A stretch of 64,000 nt of DNA from Planctomyces sp. SH-PL14 (GTDB lineage: Bacteria > Planctomycetota > Planctomycetia > Planctomycetales > Planctomycetaceae), in contig NZ_CP011270.1 of the NCBI RefSeq assembly GCF_001610835.1, positions 8,307,256 to 8,371,255 of the forward strand, written 5' to 3'. How positions within the stretch are numbered: position 1 is the first letter of the stretch; each line of letters opens with the position of its first letter. Of the stretch, positions 27,325 to 38,100 are shown one piece after another. The notes beneath the pieces were generated by a model. It saw nothing but the letters and a program-made list of their open reading frames with translations. It was not told the DNA's origin and searched no databases. A program made the position numbers and the translations under genes.

Positions 27325-27873
27325 ATGAATCCGCGAGCGGAAGTCAACATCCTGCGCGCCGGTGAGTTCTACATCTACTGTCTCTGGATTCAGGGACAGA
27401 TGACGGACCTGATCTCGTTCAAGGTTTACCCTGACCTCGTCGAGCCGTACCTGGACCGGCCGGACCGCGTCCCGCCGGCGCTTGTGAGTCACCGCGCCCG
27501 ATACGCGCAGCTCGATTTCACGACGGTGCGGAAGGAGTTTGTCGCCCTGTTCGAAAAGGACCTGGTCGGGCGCGACCTGGGTGACCTGGAGGCGATCGGC
27601 TACCTGCGGAACGTCATCAGCCACTCCCAGGTCTCGCTGGCCCGCGAATACTTCCTCTACCGTCCGGTCGCGGGGGACGAGCATGAGACACGGGTGATGC
27701 GCGACCTCGGCCTGGGACGGATCGGCGATCCGCTCGATCCGCAGACGCTCATGCTGCGGTTCTTCGACGACGAGAGTTATCTCTCGACGTTCAGCCGGAT
27801 CAACCGGCTCGACAAGGTCTGCTTTCAGAAGATTGCGGCCAAGCTGGGTGTGCCGCATGTGCGGATTCGCTGA
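27325..27873 (+). CDS. Small protein with a HEPN-type RNxxxH motif
   Basis: A 182-residue soluble protein from ATG 27325, with GGGGG 5 bases upstream; the longer frame from 27229 is not used because it has no ribosome-binding site. I do not recognise a named family. It is largely helical, and helix 4 contains R95-N96-V-I-S-H100 (YLRNVISHSQVSLAREYF), the exact R-(N/D/H)-x3-H pattern of HEPN ribonucleases and HEPN-derived toxins. No MNT nucleotidyltransferase or other antitoxin gene is adjacent. An RNase or RNA-binding role is inference from the motif alone; chance is possible. Confidence 0.7.
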   Translation: MNPRAEVNILRAGEFYIYCLWIQGQMTDLISFKVYPDLVEPYLDRPDRVPPALVSHRARYAQLDFTTVRKEFVALFEKDLVGRDLGDLEAIGYLRNVISHSQVSLAREYFLYRPVAGDEHETRVMRDLGLGRIGDPLDPQTLMLRFFDDESYLSTFSRINRLDKVCFQKIAAKLGVPHVRIR

Positions 27874-27910
27874 GCGCACGCGCCAAACTGGGCAACCACC
27901 GAGCTTTCCA

Positions 27911-28237
27911 CCGGGGTCCAGGGGGAACCCCTGGTGGGGGATGCAAGGGGGCAACGCCCTCTTGCCCGCCGGAGGCCCTCTCGTCGAGGGATGTCTGAAG
28001 CGCGCCATGTCCAAGCGCGGACACCGTGTCGTATGCCCCTCACCTGATCCGCGGGGATTGCAAAGCCAGCTGTGTGGTTTGGGTGAGTCGTCACCGCTGG
28101 TTCCACAAAGGGGACATCCGTTGTGCCCCACGGTTCCGCGACGAAAATGCCTTCGGCGGCAAGGGGGTGAGACCCCCTTGACCCCAGGCTGCCGTCGCAC
28201 GATGGGTTTGAGGGGGCACAGTCGTGCCGGCAAGGAC
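27911..28237 (+). repeat. Intergenic structured repeat, copy R6
   Basis: This 327 bp copy lies between tandem plus-strand genes. Its right central arm is GCCTTCGGC, so the long-range pairing with GCCGGAGGC is kept through one G·U wobble if the forward strand is RNA. H1 is CCAGGGG/CCCCTGG with a GAA loop. H4 is of the T·A type. Confidence 0.9.
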
Positions 28238-28342
28238 ATCGCCCAGGCCGGCGGGACAACGGCAGGCTGGAAGGTTTGCAGTGGCGCGCTTACCCTGCCG
28301 GTGCGCCGCATCGAAAATCGTTGATCTGTTCAAGGTGTTTGC

Positions 28343-31300
28343 ATGGCGTTTCGCGGCCTGATCCTCCTGGCCCTCGTGATTACGTGCTCGTCCCTCCGCT
28401 GGGGCGGCTTCGCATCGGCCCTCCTTGCGCAGAACCCGGCCAGCCCGCCTCCTGCGGAGAAGAAGAGCGGCCGCGACGTCTACAAGGATGACCTCGCCGG
28501 CAACGACGAGGTTGAAAAGGTCATCCGGGAGTTCGCCGGCAAGGGAGCGGTCGGCGACGACAGCCAGCCGACCGCCGCTCCAGAGGCGCTGAAGCAGTTC
28601 CAGATGGCCGACGGCCTGAAGATGGAACTCGTCGCGGCCGAGCCCGACGTCATGCAGCCGCTCTATATGTCGTTCGACCCGCGGGGGCGGATGTGGGTCG
28701 TGCAGTACCTGCAGTATCCATTTCCCGCCGGCCTCAAGGTGGTCAAGTACGACCAGTATCTGCGGGCGGTCTTCGACAAGGTCCCCCCCGCTCCGCCGCA
28801 TCACTTTCCCGGCAAGGACAAGGTGACGGTCTTTGAAGACACCGATGGCGACGGCCAGTACGACAAGCACAAGGACGTGGTCACCGGGCTCAACATCGTC
28901 TCCTCCGCTCTTGCCGGCCAGGGGGGCTTCTGGGTTCTCAACCCGCCTTACCTCCTCTTCTATCCCGATGCCGACGGCGACGACGTTCCGGACGGCGATC
29001 CGCAAGTGCACCTCTCCGGCTTCGGACTTGAGGACACGCATTCGGTGGCGAACAGCATGTGCTGGGGGCCGGACGGGTGGCTGTACGGCGCCAACGGCAG
29101 CACGACGACCGCCACGATCAACTCGGCCGTCACCAAGGGGGTGCGGTTCCTGGGCCAGTGCATCTGGCGGTATCACCCGACGAGCCAGGTCTTCGAAATC
29201 TTCGCCGAAGGGGGCGGGAACACGTTCAGCCTGGAGATGGACTCCAAGGGGCGGGTCTTCTCCGGAACGAACGGCGGCAGCACGCGGGGGATGTTCTATC
29301 CGCAGGGGAGCTACGGCGTGAAAGGCTGGGCCAAACACGGCCCGCTCACCAATCCGTTCGCCTTCGGCTACTTCGAGCACATGAAGCACGAAGGGGACGG
29401 CGACCGCTTCCCACAGACGTTCTCGATCTACGAGGCGGACAACCTGCCCGAGAAGTACCGCGGCCACATCGTTTCGGCCAATGCGCTGCACAACCGGGTC
29501 TGGGCCAGCGAGCGGATTCCGGACACGTCGACGTACCGCACGAAGGACTTCCCGCCGATCGTCACGACGCCGGACCGCTGGTTCCGGCCAGTCGATATCA
29601 AGCTCGGTCCGGACGGCGCGGTCTACCTCGCGGACTGGTACGACACCCGCCTTTCGCACGTCGACCCGCGGGACAACTGGCACAAGGGGAGCGGTCGCAT
29701 CTATCGCATCCAGGGGACGGAGAAAGCGTCCAGGGGCGAAAAGCCGTTCACCGCGGTCAACATGGAGACGCTTACGGACGCGGAGCTGATCGCCCTGTTC
29801 GACAATCCGAACCGCTGGGTTCGGATGACGTCGGTCCGCGTTCTCGGATGGCGGCTCGCGGCGAAGAAGAGCGAGACCGAAGAGGCGACGGTCGCGAAGC
29901 TGATGTCGCTCGTCGACGGCAAGGACGGCCCGGCTCTCGAGGCCCTGTGGGCGCTGAATCTGGCGGGCCGCTTTGACCTCGCTCTTGCCGGGAAGCTCCT
30001 GAGCCATCCGGATGAACACGTCCGCCGGTGGACGGTCCGGCTGCTGGGAGATGCCCGGAAGCTCGATGACGCGCTCGCGAGGCAGCTCGTCAGCCTCGCC
30101 AAGACGGAGCCGTACGTGCAGGTCCGCGGTCAGCTCGCCTCCTCGGCGAAGCGTTTCGAGACGGCTTACGCCCTGCCGATCGTGCGGGAATTGCTCCAGC
30201 GCGATGAAGACCGGACCGACCTGCACCAGCCGCTCCTGCTGTGGTGGGCGGTCGAAGGGCACTGCGGGCATCCGGATCAGATGCTGGCGTTTTTCCAGGA
30301 TCCGGAGGTCTGGAAGATTCCGCTCGTCGAAGAAGTCGTCCTCGAGCGGCTGATGCAGCGATACGCCCTGGCGGACGTCAGCGAGACGCCGGGCGGGGAG
30401 CTTGCTCCGGATGCCGGCTCGGGACTCGCCAACTGTGCACGGCTGCTCGCCCTGGCTCCGACGCCGGCGCGCCGGAAGAAGCTGATCGCCGGTTTTCTGG
30501 AGGCCTACCAGGGTCGGAAGATCGACGGACTCCCGAGTGAGCTGGTGAAGGCGATCGAGGAATACCAGTCGTCACAGGGGAAGAGCGACCTGGCGCTCGG
30601 GCTGCGGCTTGGGAAGGTGGAAGCCATCGACGAGGCGCTCAAGCTGGTGGCGAACGAGAAGGCCGACCGGCCGACGCGGCTGGCGGTCATCGACGTCATC
30701 GGCCAGACGAAGCCGGCCAAGGCGGTCGGTCCGCTGATCGCGCTCCTCGGCTCGCCGGCGGTCTCCGTCAAGCGGGCGGCCCTGATGGCCCTCATGAACT
30801 TCGACGATCCCGCGATCGGGACGCAGATCTGCACCCGCTATCACTCGCAGCTTCCGGATCAACAGGACTTGCACTCGGTGGCGCATCGCGTCCTCGCCAG
30901 CCGTCCCGCCTGGACGAAGGCGCTCCTCAAGGAGGTGAGCGAGTGGCGGATCAAGTCGAACACGATCGCCATGGATGTCGTCCAGCAGATGCGGCTCCAC
31001 CAGGACGCGGAGATCCAGAAGTTGCTCGACAAGCACTGGGGCCGCACCCGCGCCTCCTCCGAAGAGAAGAAGGCCCAGATGGCCCGGCTCCGCGGGCTCA
31101 TCACGAAGCAGCGTTCGCAGACGGCCGCGTCGGGTGTCTCCGTGGACGCCTTCGGCCGCGGCCGCGACGTCTTCAAGAAGAACTGTGCGACGTGCCACAC
31201 CCTCTTCGGCGAAGGAGGCCAGACCGGCCCGAACCTCACCGGCTATGAGCGGGACAACATCGACTTCCTGCTGCTGGCGGTCGTCGATCCCTCGGCCGCG

Positions 31301-31558
31301 ATCCGCGAGGAGTTCACGCAGTTCCTCGTCGTCACGACCGACGGCCGCGTCCTGAACGGACTCGTAGACAAGCAGGACGCCCGGACCGTCACGCTCCGCG
31401 GGGCCAACAACCAGACGACGCTGCTGAACCGGGACGACATCGAGGAGCTCAAGGCGACCGAGACCTCCATCATGCCCGACGGCCTGATGGACAAGCTCAC
31501 CGACGCCGAGATCCTCGACCTGCTCACCTTCGTGATGACGAAGGCGCCGCCGAAGTAG
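28343..31558 (+). CDS. PVC-type heme-binding CxxCH protein with beta-propeller and HEAT repeats
   Basis: A 1071-residue exported protein with a signal peptide (residues 1-30). The first half is the PVC membrane-bound dehydrogenase-like beta-propeller (DUF7133 type): GLKMELVAAEPDVMQPLYMSF, the Ca-binding-like FEDTDGDGQYDKHKD, and GPDGAVYLADWYDTR. The middle (residues ~490-900) is HEAT-like helical repeats (PNRWVRMTSVRVLGWRLA, HPDEHVRRWTVRLLGD). The C-terminus is a cytochrome c domain with C948-C951-H952 and a typical Met-ligand region (EATE...IMPDGLMDKL). These proteins are multi-copy in planctomycetes and are thought to pass electrons from sugar oxidation; the reaction is unproven. Confidence 0.93.
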   Translation: MAFRGLILLALVITCSSLRWGGFASALLAQNPASPPPAEKKSGRDVYKDDLAGNDEVEKVIREFAGKGAVGDDSQPTAAPEALKQFQMADGLKMELVAAEPDVMQPLYMSFDPRGRMWVVQYLQYPFPAGLKVVKYDQYLRAVFDKVPPAPPHHFPGKDKVTVFEDTDGDGQYDKHKDVVTGLNIVSSALAGQGGFWVLNPPYLLFYPDADGDDVPDGDPQVHLSGFGLEDTHSVANSMCWGPDGWLYGANGSTTTATINSAVTKGVRFLGQCIWRYHPTSQVFEIFAEGGGNTFSLEMDSKGRVFSGTNGGSTRGMFYPQGSYGVKGWAKHGPLTNPFAFGYFEHMKHEGDGDRFPQTFSIYEADNLPEKYRGHIVSANALHNRVWASERIPDTSTYRTKDFPPIVTTPDRWFRPVDIKLGPDGAVYLADWYDTRLSHVDPRDNWHKGSGRIYRIQGTEKASRGEKPFTAVNMETLTDAELIALFDNPNRWVRMTSVRVLGWRLAAKKSETEEATVAKLMSLVDGKDGPALEALWALNLAGRFDLALAGKLLSHPDEHVRRWTVRLLGDARKLDDALARQLVSLAKTEPYVQVRGQLASSAKRFETAYALPIVRELLQRDEDRTDLHQPLLLWWAVEGHCGHPDQMLAFFQDPEVWKIPLVEEVVLERLMQRYALADVSETPGGELAPDAGSGLANCARLLALAPTPARRKKLIAGFLEAYQGRKIDGLPSELVKAIEEYQSSQGKSDLALGLRLGKVEAIDEALKLVANEKADRPTRLAVIDVIGQTKPAKAVGPLIALLGSPAVSVKRAALMALMNFDDPAIGTQICTRYHSQLPDQQDLHSVAHRVLASRPAWTKALLKEVSEWRIKSNTIAMDVVQQMRLHQDAEIQKLLDKHWGRTRASSEEKKAQMARLRGLITKQRSQTAASGVSVDAFGRGRDVFKKNCATCHTLFGEGGQTGPNLTGYERDNIDFLLLAVVDPSAAIREEFTQFLVVTTDGRVLNGLVDKQDARTVTLRGANNQTTLLNRDDIEELKATETSIMPDGLMDKLTDAEILDLLTFVMTKAPPK

Positions 31559-31570
31559 TGGGCGGGTTGT

Positions 31571-31670
31571 TAAACACCAAGGCACCAAGGAGGCACGAAG
31601 AGCACCAAGGGCTGATGCTGCGGACAGAGTCCTTGGTGTTCTTGGTGAAGTCTTTGTGTCTTGGTGTTTA
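31571..31670. repeat. Long inverted repeat of the 'accaaggcaccaag' type (P3)
   Basis: Two 40-base imperfect arms (31571-31610 and 31631-31670) can fold on each other. Within each arm AC(A/G)C(A/C)AAG-like units repeat. It lies between the convergent cytochrome and ABC-permease genes, where it could serve as a two-way terminator. Repeats of this kind are widespread between genes in many bacterial phyla. Confidence 0.85.
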
Positions 31671-31685
31671 GCTCTTCGGCAGGCG

Positions 31686-32828
31686 TTACTTGAACACGAC
31701 TGCCGGTTCGAGGAACAGGACCTTCCGGAGGCTCAGCAGCGCGGCGACGATCACGATCGCCGTCACGGCCCCCGCGGAGATGGCGGCGATCTGCCAGGGG
31801 ATGTACATCCCCCGCAGGTCGGCCTGCCCGGAGCGTTCCATGAACTCGAAGAACGCCGCGGCCATCCCCATCCCCAGGCTGAAGCCCATCAGGCCGACCA
31901 TTGTGGCCTGAAACAGGACCATTCCGATCAGGCGGGTGTTGGTGACCCCCATCGCCTTCAGGCTCCCGAACTGTTTCAGGTTCTCGAGCGTGAAGAGGTA
32001 GAACGTCTGTCCGGCGATCGCCGCCCCAACGATGAAGCCGAGGGCGACCGTGATCCCGAAGTTGACCGGGATCCCGGTGTTGTCGAGGAAGTACTGAATG
32101 TTCTTCCAGAAGAAGTCGTCCCAGGTGTTGGCCTGCATCTTGGTCTGCTCGGAGATCCGCGCCGCGACGGTCCGGGGATCCTGGCCCGGCGCGACTTTGA
32201 CCAGCACGAACGACAGCTGGTTCCGCTCCGGAGGTGAGTACTTGAGGGCCTGGCTGTAGCGGGTGTAGATCACGGGGAAGGTCTGGAACGGCGGGGTGAC
32301 CTTGCAGGTCCCGACAACGATTGCCCGGCGGTCGTTCATGTCGAGCGTCCGGCCGAGGTCCGTCCCTTCCCCCGGGAAGAGGGTCTTGTAGCCGTCGTTG
32401 TCGACGATGATCGCGTCGGGCCGGCGGAGGTCGGCGTGCGAGCCTTCGAGCATTTCGGTCGGGGCGCCGATGAAGGTCGTGTCGTCGACGCCGACGAGGA
32501 TTGCCTGTCGGAAGAGGCCGCTGGCGGTTTTGACCCGGACGAGGCCTTTGAAGAGGCGGACGGCCCATTCCACGCCGGGGACTCCGCGGACTTGGTAGAG
32601 CCGGTTGTCCGGCATGGGGCGGATGTCGTCGATGTTCTGTTGCTTGAGGTCCATCACCCAGATGTCGGCGGTCGAGATGTCGATGATCTGGCTCGACGTC
32701 CGCCGCATCAGGCCGACGAAGAGTGAGGCCTGCTGGGCGATCAAGAGGGTGCCGAAGGCGACGCCGAAGACGATCCCGAGGTATTTGGCGCGGTCGCCGG
32801 TCAACATTTTCCAAGCGAGCCAACCCAT
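31686..32828 (-). CDS. ABC transporter permease, DevC/FtsX (MacB-like) type
   Basis: A 380-residue membrane protein. The frame is open to 33065, but that extension reads repeat R7; ATG 32828 gives the normal start (MGWLAWKMLTGDRAKYLGIVFGVAFGTLLIAQQ) with TM1 at ~16-36. A large extracytoplasmic MacB-type domain follows (ADIWVMDLKQQNIDD...VVGTCKVTPPFQTFPVIYTRY), then three C-terminal helices (VNFGITVALGFIVGAAIAGQTFYLF, VLFQATMVGLMGFSLGMGMAA, IAAISAGAVTAIVIVAALLSL). The GSLKAMGVTNTRLI motif is typical of FtsX-family permeases. The partner ATPase and adaptor would lie elsewhere; none is in the window. Confidence 0.9.
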   Translation of the reverse strand: MGWLAWKMLTGDRAKYLGIVFGVAFGTLLIAQQASLFVGLMRRTSSQIIDISTADIWVMDLKQQNIDDIRPMPDNRLYQVRGVPGVEWAVRLFKGLVRVKTASGLFRQAILVGVDDTTFIGAPTEMLEGSHADLRRPDAIIVDNDGYKTLFPGEGTDLGRTLDMNDRRAIVVGTCKVTPPFQTFPVIYTRYSQALKYSPPERNQLSFVLVKVAPGQDPRTVAARISEQTKMQANTWDDFFWKNIQYFLDNTGIPVNFGITVALGFIVGAAIAGQTFYLFTLENLKQFGSLKAMGVTNTRLIGMVLFQATMVGLMGFSLGMGMAAAFFEFMERSGQADLRGMYIPWQIAAISAGAVTAIVIVAALLSLRKVLFLEPAVVFK

Positions 32829-32927
32829 CGACGGGACCGATCGTGTGAGAATCCGGGCTGCGATATCGCGGCAGGATTCTACACAGTTAGCGAGCGAAGA
32901 AAATGAGATGGAATCGCCACTGGCCAG

Positions 32928-33253
32928 CCGGGGTCCAGGGGGTACCCCCTGGTGGGGGATGCAAGGGGGCAACGCCCCTTTGCCCGCCGGAGGCCTGGCC
33001 GTCGAGAGATGTCTGAAGGAGTGAGTGTCCAATCGCGAACACCATGTCGTATGCCCCCTCGCCAACTCGCGGGGATTGCACAGCGAGCGGTGTAGATGGA
33101 GGGAGTCCTCAACGCGGGTACCACAAAAGGAACGTCCGTTGCCTACTACGGTTCCTCATGGAAGTGCCTCCGGCGGCAAGGGGGTGAGACCCCCTTGACC
33201 CCAGCGGCCGTGGAACATTGGGTTTGAGCTATGGGAGTCGTGCCGGCAAGGAA
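32928..33253 (+). repeat. Intergenic structured repeat, copy R7
   Basis: This 326 bp copy sits between the divergent permease and gatB genes, ending about 110 bases before the gatB start. H1 has an 8 bp stem (CCAGGGGG/CCCCCTGG) with only a TA loop. H4 is of the T·A type. The right-edge tail GGTTCGAACC is present. Confidence 0.9.
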
Positions 33254-33362
33254 ACGGTTCGAACCGGATACTCTGGCACTGCCGACGCGGAATCGCGACA
33301 GTCTGCAGCTTGCCGAGCGGGGCGGGATGCCCCGCCCTGCGTTCCCCGTGTTTGAGTTCGAA

Positions 33363-34859
33363 ATGACTGTCACCACCGTGGTTGGGCTGGAAGTTCACGT
33401 CCAGCTTCAGACCCGCACGAAGATCTTCTGCGGCTGCCCGAACCGGTTCAATCCGGATCAGCCCAACACCCAGACCTGCCCCGTCTGCCTCGGTCTGCCA
33501 GGGTCGCTGCCGGTCCTGAACGAAGAGGCGTTCCGGCTCTCGCTCATCACGGCGCTGGCTCTCAACTGCGAAATCGCGCGGTTCACCAAGTGGGACCGCA
33601 AGCAGTACTACTACCCCGATCTCCCCAAGGGCTACCAGATCAGCCAGTTCGATCTTCCGTTCAGCCGCAACGGCTGGCTGGAAGCAACCGGCGCCGGCGG
33701 CGAAGCGACCAAGGTCCGGATTCTCCGGGCGCACCTTGAAGAGGACGCCGGCAAGAACATCCACGACGAGACCGGTCGCGGCGCGGATAGCCGCGTCGAC
33801 CTGAACCGCGCCGGGACGCCGCTTCTCGAAATCGTCAGCGAGCCGGACATCCGCTCGGCCGCCGAAGCGAAGTCGTACCTCGAAGAGATGCACCTGCTCC
33901 TCACGTTCCTGGGGGTCTCCGACTGCAACATGCAGGAGGGGAGCCTGCGGTGCGACGCGAACGTCAACCTCTGGATCGAAGGTCCCGACGGGAAGCGCAT
34001 CGCGACCCCGATCGTCGAGATCAAGAACCTCAACTCCTTCCGCGGCGTCGAGGCGGCGATCGAGTACGAGGCGGCGCGGCAGCTCCGCGAATACGAGAAG
34101 ACCGGCCGCAAGCTCGGGGATCCCGGCGTCTTCAAGCAGACCTACGGCTGGGACCAGGACCGGGGCGTCACGTTCATCCAGCGGGAAAAGGAAGAGGCGG
34201 CCGACTACCGCTACTTCCCCGACCCGGACCTCGTGCCGGTCGTCGTCACTGAAGCCGAGATCGAGGCCATCCGCAGCTCGCTCCGTGAGGCGCCGGCGGC
34301 CCGCCGCAAGCGGTTCCAGGCCGAATACGGACTCTCTGCCTACGACTCGTCGGTCCTCATCAACCAGGGTGAGGAATCCGCTGCGTACTTTGAAACGGTC
34401 GCCCGGGCGTGCGGTGATGGAAAGCAGGCCGCGAACTGGTTCACCCAGGACATCCTCCGCGAGATCAAGGAGCGGAGCTGGTCGATCGGCGAGTTTCCGA
34501 TTCCCGCCCCCGTCCTCGGCGATCTGCTGAAGCGGATCGTCCAGGGAGAACTGATGGTCAAGGGGGGCCGGGAAGTCTTCAGCAGCCTGCTCGCGGAGGC
34601 GGACGAGGACATCGTTCCGACGACTGCCCGTGTTGCGGCCATCATCGACGAGAAGGGGCTCCGCGTCGTCCGCGACACCGGGGCCCTCGATGTCGCGATT
34701 CAGGCCGCCTTCGCCGACAGCCCGAAGGCCGTCGAAGACTTTCGCGCCGGGAAACAGCAGGCGCTCGGTGCCGTGATCGGCAAAGTCTTGAAGCAGATCA
34801 AGGGGGCCGATGCAAAGGCCGTCCGCGAACGGGTGATCGAACTGCTCAGCGCGAATTGA
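33363..34859 (+). CDS. gatB: Aspartyl/glutamyl-tRNA(Asn/Gln) amidotransferase subunit B
   Basis: A 498-residue GatB starting at ATG 33363; the frame opens earlier but reads repeat R7. GatB binds and phosphorylates misacylated Glu-tRNA(Gln) (and Asp-tRNA(Asn)) for amidation with GatA and GatC. Hallmarks: [88 protein letters not shown], and the C-terminal YqeY-like helical tail with [24 protein letters not shown]. The zinc-type cysteine pairs (C-G-C, C-P-V-C) are present. gatA and gatC are not in the window. Confidence 0.98.
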   Translation: MTVTTVVGLEVHVQLQTRTKIFCGCPNRFNPDQPNTQTCPVCLGLPGSLPVLNEEAFRLSLITALALNCEIARFTKWDRKQYYYPDLPKGYQISQFDLPFSRNGWLEATGAGGEATKVRILRAHLEEDAGKNIHDETGRGADSRVDLNRAGTPLLEIVSEPDIRSAAEAKSYLEEMHLLLTFLGVSDCNMQEGSLRCDANVNLWIEGPDGKRIATPIVEIKNLNSFRGVEAAIEYEAARQLREYEKTGRKLGDPGVFKQTYGWDQDRGVTFIQREKEEAADYRYFPDPDLVPVVVTEAEIEAIRSSLREAPAARRKRFQAEYGLSAYDSSVLINQGEESAAYFETVARACGDGKQAANWFTQDILREIKERSWSIGEFPIPAPVLGDLLKRIVQGELMVKGGREVFSSLLAEADEDIVPTTARVAAIIDEKGLRVVRDTGALDVAIQAAFADSPKAVEDFRAGKQQALGAVIGKVLKQIKGADAKAVRERVIELLSAN

Positions 34860-34930
34860 AGGGCGCGGGCCGATGCGTGTTGCCCGAGGCGGGGGCAACG
34901 CCGGGTCGGCCAGTCGTGGTGTCCTTCTCC

Positions 34931-34993
34931 GCTCGAACCACGCGCTTGCCGGCACGACTCCCGCCACCTCAAACCCATCGTGCGACGGCCCCC
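34931..34993 (-). repeat. Remnant of the intergenic structured repeat (R14)
   Basis: Only the right-edge part of the element is left, in reverse orientation: GCTCGAACC, CTTGCCGGCACGAC and CTCAAACCCATCGTGCGACGGCC. Beyond 34993 the sequence is unrelated. It lies 72 bases after gatB, so gatB is flanked by R7 and this remnant in opposite orientations. The rest of the gap to 35177 shows no gene. Confidence 0.75.
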
Positions 34994-35177
34994 CGGTGCA
35001 GCGGGACGCTGCCGCCGGGCATTGCCAAGACGTAATGTCTTCGTCTTGCTGGGGCCTGCGAAGGTAACGCAAACTTAAGAAAACCGTCCGCGCACTCGTC
35101 ACTTTGAGTCGCACCCGCTTTCCGGACCTCGCATCGCGTCCGGCGGCTCCCACCTCGATCACCTTTCGGTTCCCCCC

Positions 35178-38100
35178 GTGATCCAACCCGTTTCCGGCCT
35201 GCCGGTCGACGACGCTGGAACTGCTCCGCCGGACGCGCACGCACTCGGCGAAATGATCGCCCGGGCGGCGGAACTCCTGCCGATCCACGGGCCGATCAGC
35301 GCGTTTGTGTTCCTCAACGCCCTCCAGGGCCTCGAACACCTGCCGTTTCACGACGCGCTGAAAGAAGGACGCCGGCTGTACGGAAGCGAGCCGTACCTGT
35401 CGGAAGACGCCTACCGCGAGAAGATGTCGCACGGCCGGATCTGCCGGGAGGACCTGGCGGATGTGCTGCGATTCGACCTGGGGACATCGGGCGAGGAGGT
35501 CGTCGCGGGACTTTCGAAGCGGCACGATCTGCGGATGGGGATGCTCGAACATCCCGTGCGGACCGGCCCCCCAGAAGAGATCGAGTGGTTCGTGGCCGAG
35601 ACCGACGCCCTGCAGCAGATGCGGAGGGAGGCGTCGGAGGACGCGCGGCTGCGGATCATCGACGAGACCCGCAAGTGGTTTATGCGGAGCCTTTCGGAGC
35701 GGTCCACCCCGGCGGGACAACCACTGACCGGCAAGGACGATCTCATCGAGGACCTCCGCGCCCGCTATGCCTCGATTCCGGTCGACAGCTGGTCCCCGGC
35801 GACCTGGGAAGCGGTGTCGCTCCAGTCGCTGTGGCGAGTCTGTTACAACGCGATCCTCAATGTCGAGGCGGGCCGGGCTGAGAACGGGAACGGCCTCTGC
35901 CGGCCGCGGGACCTGCTCCTGACCGCCTTGACGGACGACAGCGACCAGCTCGTCCACCAGCAGTTCATCCCCTTCTGCTCGGCGTTCATCGACCAGGGGT
36001 TCGCCTCGCAGCCCCTGCCGGACCGAGAGCTGGGGTTCTGGACCTGTTTCTCGCGGCTCTACCGAGACACCGCCACCTGCCCGCAAGGCTGGCTCGTCCC
36101 GCTGGGCGAAGAGCTGAAGCGTCTGGAAGGCTCCGGTCTTTCTCCGCTGGAGATCATCCGGGACTCCGTCGAGCGGATGGGGGTTCCCCCGCAGTATGTG
36201 GAGGATTTCCTCAAGCGGACCCTGCTCGCCTTCCGCGGCTTCGGCGGGATGATCTGGCAGATGGAGGTCCGGAGCGACCGCGTACGGCGTCCCGTGCCGA
36301 CAGGCACGCTAATCGAGTTCCTCGCAGTGCGGCTCGTGCTCGACCGCCTCGCCTGCCAGTGGATCGCTCGGACAGCCCTCGGCTATGAGAGGCCCCTCGC
36401 CGATCTGCCGGACTGGATGGAACGGAATCACGTCAGCGCCGGCAAGGCGAAGCAGCCGCGGCACATCGTTCAACGGGCGTTCGAGGTCTTTCAGCTCGCC
36501 CAAGTCCTTGGCTGGTCAGTTCCACAGCTCGAGGGACTGACTCCCGACCAGTGGACGGAGCTGACGCAGGAGATCGAATCCTTCTGCGCGCTGGAGCGCC
36601 GGAGGATCTTTCACGTCGGTTTCGAGCGGCGATTTCGCGTACAGGCGCTCGATGCGATCGCCGCTCATCGTCAACACCCGGTCCGCCGCGTCCCCCGGCC
36701 GAAGTTTCAGTCGGTGTACTGCATCGACACGCGGGAGGAGTCGTTCCGGCGGCATCTCGAAACCGTCGAGCCGCACGCCGAGACGTTTTCGGCCGCCGGG
36801 TTCTTCGGGGTCCCGATCTACTTCAAGGGGGTGGCGGACGCCCACTTCTCGACTCTCTGCCCGATCGTGGCCCGGCCGAAGCACTGGGTGACGGAAGAGG
36901 TGGTCTACTCGCTCGATGACGAGAACCGGCGGCGGGCGCGGACCCGTCAGCTTCTCGGGCAGGCGACACGGTCGGTCCACCTCGGGAGCCGGCGGGTGGC
37001 CGGCGGAGCGCTGCTGGCGGCTGGCTTCGGGTTCCTGGCGACTGCGCCGCTCATCGCGCGGGTCCTGGCGCCGCGGCTGACGGCGAAGATCCGCCGCCGC
37101 GCGGCGCGGTTCATCGAGCCCCCTCCGGTGACGAAGCTCCGGCTGGAGCGGACGGCGGCGGAACCTGGTCCGACCCCTGAGGGGATCGGCTTCACCGTCG
37201 GTGAGATGGCCGATTTCGCCGAGCGGCTCCTGAGGGATATCGGGCTGACGTCCGGCTTCGCGCGGCTGATCTTCCTGTTGGGGCACGGCTCGTTCTGCAT
37301 GAACAATCCGCACAAGTCGGCGTACGACTGCGGGGCCTGCTGCGGCATGGGGGGCCCGAACGCCCGGGCCATCGCGGCGTTCCTCAACGATCCGCGGGTC
37401 CGGTCGATCCTCGCCTCGCGGGGGCTGGCCCTTCCGTCCGACACGTTCTTCATGGGGGGGATGCACAACACCGGGAACGACAGCATCGTTTACTTCGATA
37501 TCGATTCGCTGCCGTCGTCCCACATCCCGGACTTCGAGGCGGCCCGAAACGCCCTGATGGAGACCTGTAAGCGGAATGCCCACGAACGCTGCCGGCGGTT
37601 TCAGTCGGCGGCGGTCGACCTGACGCCGGAGGAGGCCAAGGCCCACGTCGAGGAGCGGTGCGAGGACCTGGCACAGGTCCGTCCCGAGTTCGGCAACGCC
37701 ACAAACGCCATGTGCTTCGTCGGCCGCCGCGGGCGGACCCGCGGACTGTACCTGGACCGGCGATGCTTCCTGCAGTCCTACGACCCCCTCCAGGACGACG
37801 AAGAGGGGACGATCCTGGGACGGATTCTCGCCGCAGTGGTTCCCGTGTGCGAGGGGATCAACCTCATGTACTACTTCTCGAGCGTCGACTCCCAGGGATG
37901 GGCCTGCGGCAGCAAGCTGCCGCACAACCTCGTCTCACTGATGGGGGTCATGGACGGCGCGGCGAGCGACCTGCGGCCGGGGCTCCCCTGGCAGGGGGTC
38001 GAGATCCACGAGCCAATCCGCCTGCTGTTCATCATCGAGTCGACTCCCGAGATCCTCCGCAAGATCATGAGCCGCAACGAAACGGTTCGCCGGATCATCG

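Noticed and set aside
33156-36086. 976-residue minus-strand frame across gatB and dabA
   Set aside because: It spans two confident genes and an intergenic gap on the opposite strand; composition only.
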